A stretch of DNA of 28,141 nucleotides from Desulfobacteraceae bacterium (lineage in GTDB: Bacteria > Desulfobacterota > Desulfobulbia > Desulfobulbales > Desulfobulbaceae): assembly GCA_022837185.1 (NCBI GenBank), contig JALHJD010000004.1, positions 1-28,141 of the forward strand. The letters are read 5' to 3'. A program made the translations under genes and the position numbers. Under the pieces are notes generated by a model. It worked only from the letters and a program-made list of their open reading frames with translations. It made no database searches and was not told the origin of the DNA. This document shows positions 23,461 to 28,141 of the stretch, one piece after another. Position 1 is the first letter of the stretch. Each line of letters begins with the position of its first letter.

Positions 23461-24609
23461 TCAGAGCGTGGCCAGGGCGATGAGCAGCCGGGTCAGGCCG
23501 ACCATGTCCGCCAGGTTCACCTGTTCGTCGGTGGAGTGGACGTTGGTCATGCCGGTGGCGATGATCGCGGTCTGCAGGCCATGGCCGTTGAATATGTTGG
23601 CGTCGCTGCCGCCGCCGGCGATGGCGTATTGCAGTTTCAGGCCGATGGACCGGGCCGCCCTGTCGACGTGGCGGAGGACGGGATCATCAGCGGAGAGCTT
23701 CATGACCGGGAAGTCGGGCTCCACGGTGAACGTCAGGTCGGGCCGGCCGCGGGCCTCGCCCCTCGGGTCACGCCAGTCCGACACGGTCCTGGCAAAGATG
23801 TCCCTGACCTGACCGGTCAGACTTTCCAGCCTGCCCGTGGCATGGCTGCGGATTTCCCCGCGGATGACCACCTGATCGGCAACGATGTTGGTGGCCTTGC
23901 CGCCCTGGATGGTGCCGAAATTGATGGTGCTCAGGTCGTCCACCCGGCCATGGGGGGAGCTGCTGACGGCCTGGGCCGCCAGGGTGATGGCGCTGATTCC
24001 CCACTCGGGGTGCAGGCCGGCATGGGCGGCGACTCCCCGAACCGTGATATTCAGACGGTTGGCGGCCGGCGCCCCGGTTATGACCGTGCCGAAGCCGGTG
24101 CTGTCCAGGGCGTAGCCCATCCTGGATCTGAGCAGGGCCGGGTCGAGGGATTTTGCCCCCAGCAGGCCGATCTCCTCGCAGGTCGTCAGGACGATTTCCA
24201 GGGGGCGGTGGGCACTGCGATTCTCGCGCAGGCAGCGGATCGCCTCGATGATGGCGGCAATGCCCGACTTGTCGTCACTGCCCAGCACCGTGTCGCCGCT
24301 GCTGAAGAACAGGTCTCCCTCCCGCCGCACCTTCACGCCCCTGGCCGGCTCCACGGTGTCCATGTGACAGTTGAAGAACAGGGGGTCACGGGAGGGGTCT
24401 CCCGGGAAGCGGATGATCAGGTTGCCGGTGTCGGAGCCGGTGACGGCGGCCGAGCCGTCATCAATGATTTCAGCAGCGCCGAGTTCGGCAAAGATATCCC
24501 TGAGCAGGGCGGCGACTTTTCCTTCCTGCCTGGAGGGGCTGTCGGTCTCGCAGAGGCGGACGAAGTCCGCTGCCAGACGTTCGCCGTTGATCGGGCATTG
24601 ATCGGTCAT
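23461..24609 (-). CDS. M20 family zinc peptidase (PepT-like)
   Basis: The 382-residue protein is a metallopeptidase of the M20 family, nearest to the tripeptidase T-like group. Cytosolic members release amino acids from small peptides. The metal site is complete: NCHMDTVEP (His82, Asp84), GSDDKSGIAAIIEA (Asp112 or 113), TTCEEIGLLGAK (Glu145, Glu146), ALDSTG (Asp169) and MTNVHSTDE near the C-terminus (His). Between them lies the dimerisation domain with GVAAHAGLHPEWGISAI and GGKATNIVAD. The length fits the family (about 370-410). The ATG overlaps the ispDF stop by four bases (ATGA), so it is translated from the same mRNA although no pathway link is evident. Exact substrate is not predictable. 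Confidence 0.9.
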   Translation of the reverse strand: MTDQCPINGERLAADFVRLCETDSPSRQEGKVAALLRDIFAELGAAEIIDDGSAAVTGSDTGNLIIRFPGDPSRDPLFFNCHMDTVEPARGVKVRREGDLFFSSGDTVLGSDDKSGIAAIIEAIRCLRENRSAHRPLEIVLTTCEEIGLLGAKSLDPALLRSRMGYALDSTGFGTVITGAPAANRLNITVRGVAAHAGLHPEWGISAITLAAQAVSSSPHGRVDDLSTINFGTIQGGKATNIVADQVVIRGEIRSHATGRLESLTGQVRDIFARTVSDWRDPRGEARGRPDLTFTVEPDFPVMKLSADDPVLRHVDRAARSIGLKLQYAIAGGGSDANIFNGHGLQTAIIATGMTNVHSTDEQVNLADMVGLTRLLIALATL

Positions 24610-25796
24610 TCTTTTCTGTCGTCCCCCCGCGGGCGGCGCAGGAGAACGACGGCATGGGCCGCCACCCCTTCGCCTCTCCCGGTAAAACCCATCTGTTCCG
24701 TTGTCGTGGCCTTGATGTTGACGGCGTCCCGGGAGACCGAGCAGGCGGCCGCCAGGCTGTTGCGCATGGGCTCCATGAAAGACGCCAGTTTCGGTTGCTG
24801 GCAGATGAGGGTCATGTCAACATTGATCAGCGACATGCGGCCTTTGGCGGCGATCCGCATCACCTGCCGCAGCAGTTCGAGGCTGCTGATGTTTTTGTAG
24901 CGGCCGTCGGTGTCCGGAAAATGGCGGCCGATATCCCCTTGACCCATGGCCCCGAGAAGGGCGTCGATGAAGGCATGGGTGAGGACATCGGCATCGGAAT
25001 GCCCTGCAAGACCCAGCCGGTACGGGACGGTGACGCCCCCCAGGATCAGGGGGCGTCCTTCCGTGAACCGGTGCGCATCGAAACCGTGACCGATGGTGAT
25101 GATTGTTTCCTCCCGCATCAGCCCCGAGGCCAGCACGAGGTCGTCCGGCCGGGTGATTTTGAAATTCAGTTCGCTCCCCTCGACAATGGCTACCGGGATG
25201 CCGGCGTGCTCCAGCAGCGAGGCTTCATCCGTTCCGGAAAAACCGTCCCGGTCGGCCAGGTCATAAGCGCGGCGCAGGAGCCCGGTCCTCGCGGCCTGCG
25301 GGGTCTGGGCCTGCCAGAGACCCGCCCGGTCCACCGTCTGCTGCACGTCCCGGTCCGGTCCCGCCATTTTCAGGGTATCACGGACAGGGACGGCGGCGAT
25401 GGCCGCCCCCCGCTGCCTGGCACCCTCCAGGCAGCGCTCGATGATGGCGGGCGTGACAAAGGGGCGGGCGGCGTCGTGGACCAGGACGACCTCCGTTTCC
25501 GCCGGGAGAGCGGACAGTCCCGCTCGAACCGACTCCTGCCGGGTGGGACCGCCGGCGATGACGACGATCCGCTGCCGCTCCTCCGGAGAAAAAAAAGCGG
25601 CGAGCATGGCCGCGGCGGTTTCCCGGCGGTCACCGGGAACTGCCGCGATGACGATGGAGATTTCCCTGACCGCGAGGAAGGGGGCAATACTCATGACCAG
25701 GACAGGTTTTCCGTCAAGGGCGACAAACTGCTTGGGGAGGGCGGAGCCGCAGCGGACTCCGCTCCCGGCGGCAGGAATGACGGCGGCGGCGATCAT
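24606..25796 (-). CDS. ispDF: Bifunctional IspD/IspF (MEP pathway)
   Basis: This 396-residue fusion carries two nonconsecutive enzymes of the non-mevalonate isoprenoid pathway. Residues 1-228 are IspD, 2-C-methyl-D-erythritol 4-phosphate cytidylyltransferase: VIPAAGSGVRCGSALPKQF (7-24) is the CTP loop, and VLVHDAARPF and KITRPDDL are family motifs. Residues 232-396 are IspF, the 2,4-cyclodiphosphate synthase: GHGFDAHRF (Asp240, His242) and AGHSDADVLTHA (His274) bind zinc, and DIGRHFPDTD and TTTEQMGFTGRGEGVAAHAVVLL are standard. Such fusions are known in several proteobacterial groups. The ATG at 25796 matches the family start but has only a weak ribosome site. It lies 49 bp downstream of RNase P RNA and overlaps the peptidase gene. 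Confidence 0.96.
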   Translation of the reverse strand: MIAAAVIPAAGSGVRCGSALPKQFVALDGKPVLVMSIAPFLAVREISIVIAAVPGDRRETAAAMLAAFFSPEERQRIVVIAGGPTRQESVRAGLSALPAETEVVLVHDAARPFVTPAIIERCLEGARQRGAAIAAVPVRDTLKMAGPDRDVQQTVDRAGLWQAQTPQAARTGLLRRAYDLADRDGFSGTDEASLLEHAGIPVAIVEGSELNFKITRPDDLVLASGLMREETIITIGHGFDAHRFTEGRPLILGGVTVPYRLGLAGHSDADVLTHAFIDALLGAMGQGDIGRHFPDTDGRYKNISSLELLRQVMRIAAKGRMSLINVDMTLICQQPKLASFMEPMRNSLAAACSVSRDAVNIKATTTEQMGFTGRGEGVAAHAVVLLRRPRGDDRKE

Positions 25797-25845
25797 CCGG
25801 TTATGTCTCGTCCCCCCTTCGGCTGGGAGGGCGGGGTGAAAAAAT

Positions 25846-26209
25846 GGGGCGGGCTGTAAGCCGAATTCTGTTTCCGCATACGCAGACCATGATCATTTAT
25901 CTGGGATGCCGGTCGCCCGGCATCTCGTGCAACCTACCCGGAAACATCAGGCGGGCAGCCTTCAAGCGTTTCCCTATTTGGTCTTGCACCCGGTGGGGTT
26001 TACCCTGCCTCCCATGTCACCATGGAAGCGGTGAGCTCTTACCTCGCCATTTCAACCTTGCCTGTTTCCGCCCGGAAGCGGCTCATCGGCGGTATGTTTT
26101 CTGTGGCACTTTCCCCCGGTTACCCGGAGTTCGCGTTACGAACCACCGTGCCCTGTGGTGTTCGGACTTTCCTCCCCGGCGCGGGCCGGAGCGATCATGC
26201 GCCCACCCC
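25846..26209 (-). ncRNA. rnpB: RNase P RNA, bacterial class A
   Basis: The catalytic RNA that matures tRNA 5' ends. On the minus strand the universally conserved GAGGAAAGTCCG lies at 26174-26163, an L15-type GGGTAAACCCC follows in the middle, AGAGCTCACCG is present, and the 3' part ends with ACAGAATTCGGCTTACAG (25871-25854). The 5' GGGGTGGGC (26209-26201) pairs with GCCCGCCCC at the 3' end to form helix P1, which sets the ends used here. The length of about 364 bases fits class A. Six T (25844-25839) follow P1 one base on, and a CCCTCC/GGGGGG hairpin lies a little further, so termination or 3' processing is probably there. Its 5' end overlaps the end of the RNase HI gene. Confidence 0.96.
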
Positions 26210-26842
26210 AATCTGTTGCTGCCGTCCGTCGATGCCCATATTGGCCAGTTTGTCGGCCCGGGCGTTTTCCGAACGGGGAATGTGATGTATGCTCCAGCGC
26301 TCCAGGCGGTTCAGCAGGTCATTGGTCTTGATGAACAATGGCTGGAGCTGGGCGTTTCTGACTTTGTACTGGCCGCGTATCTGCCTGACGATCAGCTCGG
26401 AATCAAGATGGATGCGCAAGGTGCGGCATCCGAAGCGGACGGCGGCCTCCAGCCCGGCTATCAGTGCTCGATATTCCGCGACATTGTTGGTGCACCGGCC
26501 AAGATAGATGGCCTCGGCGGCGATTTCCCGTCCGTTTTTGTCGAGCAGGACCACTCCGGCGCCGGCTTCGCCGGGATTGCCGCGTGAAGCGCCATCGGTA
26601 AACAATATACAGCTCCCGGCGTGCTCTTTCAAGGGGGAAGGCTTCGGTCCACCCCCGGTGTCCGGAGACGGAGGCGCGCCGGCTGGTGTCCGCCGCCCCG
26701 CTTTGGGGTGCCCGGCCATGGTCCGCAGAGCGTCCCTGATTGATTCCGGTGCTGCGGCCGGGAAGAGATCCCGCAGCACATCGTCGGAAAGACGGGCGGC
26801 CAGGGTCAGGAGGAGGGCGGGATCAATGATTTGGTCAGGCAT
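26195..26842 (-). CDS. rnhA: Ribonuclease HI family protein with N-terminal extension
   Basis: The 215-residue protein degrades the RNA strand of RNA-DNA hybrids. The catalytic set is complete: FTDGASRGNPG (Asp83), NNVAEYRAL (Glu123), LDSELIVRQI (Asp147) and ENARADKLAN (Asp197). It is the short RNase HI type without the basic protrusion of E. coli. Residues 1-75 form an extension with a helical start and a Pro/Gly-rich linker, not recognisable as an RNA-hybrid-binding domain. The ATG at 26842 overlaps the end of the zinc-ribbon gene by eight bases. At its other end the last five codons lie inside the 5' end of RNase P RNA, so the mRNA and rnpB share sequence. Confidence 0.92.
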   Translation of the reverse strand: MPDQIIDPALLLTLAARLSDDVLRDLFPAAAPESIRDALRTMAGHPKAGRRTPAGAPPSPDTGGGPKPSPLKEHAGSCILFTDGASRGNPGEAGAGVVLLDKNGREIAAEAIYLGRCTNNVAEYRALIAGLEAAVRFGCRTLRIHLDSELIVRQIRGQYKVRNAQLQPLFIKTNDLLNRLERWSIHHIPRSENARADKLANMGIDGRQQQIGVGA

Positions 26843-27566
26843 CGAGGGACTCGGCTTCTTCTTCCTCCAGATAGTACAGGATGCGTTGACAGGTGGGACA
26901 GAAGTTCAACTTCTCACCCTTGCGCACTTCGTTCTCCTGTTGGGGGGGGATGGTCATGAAGCAGCCCTGGCAGACGCCGTTTCTGGTCGGGACCACCGCG
27001 GTGCCGTTCCGTCTTTCCCGCAGCATGGTATAGCGTTGCAGGGTGTTTGGCTGCAGGGCTGGGGCCAGGGCCTCCCTTTTGCCCATCACGACTGTTTTCC
27101 GGGAGTTGATTTTGTTGACGGCTTTTTTCACTTCCTCTTTTTTGCCGAGCAGCAGCTCTTTTTCTTCGGCAATCAGTCCTTCCAGTTCAGCGGCATCCTG
27201 CCCCAGCTGTTCAACCTGTTCAATGAGCTGGAGAATCCTGTCCTCCTGGGTCTTGATCATTTTCTTGTTTTCCTCGATCTCCTTCAGCAGTGCCTGATGT
27301 TCGCGACTGGTCTGGACCTGCATCATTTTATTCTGCCTGTCCTTGATGCGGGCGAATGATTCCTCCATGCCGGTTTTCAGTTCGCGCTGCTGCCGTTCAA
27401 GCTGCTCCGATTCCTCCCGGCACAGGCTGATTTTGTTCTCCTTGTCGGCGATGGATTGTTCCAGGGCGGTTATTTCCTGCTCCATGGCGTGAATTTCCTG
27501 ATCAAAACCGTCAATCTCCGAATCGATTGCCTGCAGGTCGATGAGTTTGGTGATTTCTTCGTTCAA
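26835..27566 (-). CDS. Coiled-coil protein with C-terminal C4 zinc ribbon
   Basis: The 243-residue protein has a long, charged coiled coil (about residues 5-160) followed by a small C4 zinc ribbon formed by CQGC (199, 202) and CPTC (223, 226). This layout is that of the widespread zf-RING_7/DUF164 family, which lacks a settled function. Structures of relatives show a long helical hairpin with a nucleic-acid-binding type ribbon, so a role with RNA or DNA is plausible, but this is family knowledge and not visible here. The start is TTG at 27566. A perfect AAGGAG at 27579-27574 lies seven bases upstream and decides the choice. It is the first gene of a tight zinc ribbon-rnhA-rnpB run. Confidence 0.9.
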   Translation of the reverse strand: MNEEITKLIDLQAIDSEIDGFDQEIHAMEQEITALEQSIADKENKISLCREESEQLERQQRELKTGMEESFARIKDRQNKMMQVQTSREHQALLKEIEENKKMIKTQEDRILQLIEQVEQLGQDAAELEGLIAEEKELLLGKKEEVKKAVNKINSRKTVVMGKREALAPALQPNTLQRYTMLRERRNGTAVVPTRNGVCQGCFMTIPPQQENEVRKGEKLNFCPTCQRILYYLEEEEAESLDA

Positions 27567-27573
27567 TGGTCCA

Positions 27574-27579
27574 CTCCTT
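27574..27579 (-). promoter_or_regulatory. Ribosome binding site for a TTG-started gene
   Basis: AAGGAG on the minus strand, with a seven-base spacer to TTG at 27566-27564. No ATG or GTG in the same frame has comparable spacing, so this site fixes the start of the zinc-ribbon gene. Confidence 0.8.
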
Positions 27580-27750
27580 TTCAGGTCCGTAAATGTATTT
27601 GTGCCGATGCCCGTCGATAAACGGTTTTACCAACGTCGGCCGGCTGCGCTGCCATGCCCGGCCGATCGATCAGCGTTTTAACTGGTTGTTGTGCGAGCTC
27701 ACCTGTCCACTGATGGGTATCTGCGGTAGATGGCATCGCCCGATTCGTCA

Positions 27751-28141
27751 TCAATTGCTCTCATTCAGCAGGGTGAGGGGGGCGGTCTGCCTCGCCGAGA
27801 CCCCGACGGGAATGGAACCGAAACGTGCCGATGCTTCGACCGCCAATCTCTGTGCGAAATCAAGCAGGGCGGAATTTTCGGTGGCAAAATGCCCGGCGTC
27901 GATGATCCACATGCCCGTCTGTTCCGCCAACCGGGCGACATGGTGCTTGACTTCGGCGGTGACGAAGACCTGGGCGCCGGCCCGCAGGGCGGTGTCGGCA
28001 AGTTCCGAACAGGAGCCGCCGCAGACTGCCGCCCGGCTGATCCGTTCAGGCCGGGGCCCGGCTCCGAGAATCCAGGGAGGATTGCACGCCTCTTTCAGAC
28101 GCCGGATGAATTCAGGGGCCGAAATTGGTGCGGGATAGGTG
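27751..28141 (-). CDS. Nif3-like dinuclear metal centre protein (DUF34), C-terminal part
   Basis: About 130 C-terminal residues are in the window, and the gene runs off the right edge. The stretch AAVCGGSCSELADTALRAG, then QVFVTAEVKHHVARLAEQTG, then WIIDAGHFATENSALLDFAQ is the signature of the Nif3/YbgI/YqfO family (DUF34), hexameric proteins with a two-metal site. Here the His pair in KHH and the GHFATE motif (His and Glu ligands) can be seen. Relatives are often proposed to be GTP cyclohydrolase I type 2 or metal-related hydrolases, but the reaction is unproven. It ends in a TGA at 27753. A 184-bp gap with no clear gene separates it from the zinc-ribbon gene downstream; it contains only an 8-bp GC inverted repeat (27636-27665). 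Confidence 0.9.
   Translation of the reverse strand, partial: TYPAPISAPEFIRRLKEACNPPWILGAGPRPERISRAAVCGGSCSELADTALRAGAQVFVTAEVKHHVARLAEQTGMWIIDAGHFATENSALLDFAQRLAVEASARFGSIPVGVSARQTAPLTLLNESN

Noticed and set aside
27636..27665. 8-bp GC inverted repeat between the Nif3-like and zinc-ribbon genes as a terminator
   Set aside because: The loop is 14 bases and no T-run follows directly on the minus strand.

Overview
The window looks like chromosomal DNA of a GC-rich anaerobic, respiring bacterium of the Desulfobacterota (deltaproteobacterial) type, perhaps near the Desulfobulbales. The grounds are gene content only: an Ehr-type membrane complex, multihaem c-type cytochromes, an ispDF fusion, a Gram-negative tripartite efflux pump and a class A RNase P RNA. 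I could not run a search, so the taxonomic placement is an inference. No insertion sequence, prophage, CRISPR array or tRNA was seen.

Layout. (1) 36-1656, plus strand: a lone ModE-type winged-helix protein, a GAF-domain protein and a shikimate kinase-like protein. (2) 8281-1656, minus strand: a complete RND efflux operon read as TetR regulator, lipoprotein adaptor, inner-membrane pump and outer-membrane lipoprotein channel. A promoter and a perfect 40-bp palindrome sit in front of the regulator, and a hairpin/T-tract terminator lies just after the channel gene. (3) 13244-8378, minus strand: a respiratory gene group. It holds two overlapping genes for membrane proteins related to the catalytic subunit of cytochrome bd oxidases, one fused to an eight-haem c-type region, followed by a small lipoprotein and an ICMT/NnrU-like membrane protein. 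(4) 14906-13473, minus strand: purF with a strong leader hairpin. (5) 14907-15324: a 418-bp divergent intergenic region. (6) 15325-23353, plus strand: a helix-turn-helix/EIIA-like regulator and then six Hyf-like genes (hyfB, C, E, F, G, I order). (7) 28141-23461, minus strand: Nif3-like protein (partial), zinc-ribbon coiled-coil protein, RNase HI, RNase P RNA, ispDF and an M20 peptidase.

The two respiratory blocks are the most interesting part. The 15325-23353 cluster encodes two antiporter-like subunits, an NuoH-like and a HyfE-like membrane subunit, an NuoCD-like large subunit and an NuoB-like small subunit fused to a ferredoxin-like domain. The large subunit lacks all CxxC motifs that bind the NiFe centre, so this should be an energy-converting hydrogenase-related (Ehr) complex and not a hydrogenase. 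The 12165-13244 / 9529-12168 pair appears to be two CydA-like halves that divide the haem-ligand positions between them, with eight c-haems on one chain. This suggests a membrane complex moving electrons between cytochrome c haems and a bd-like core, in an architecture unlike a standard cytochrome bd oxidase.

Both clusters are complete in the window. Only the gene at the right edge (Nif3-like) is cut off.
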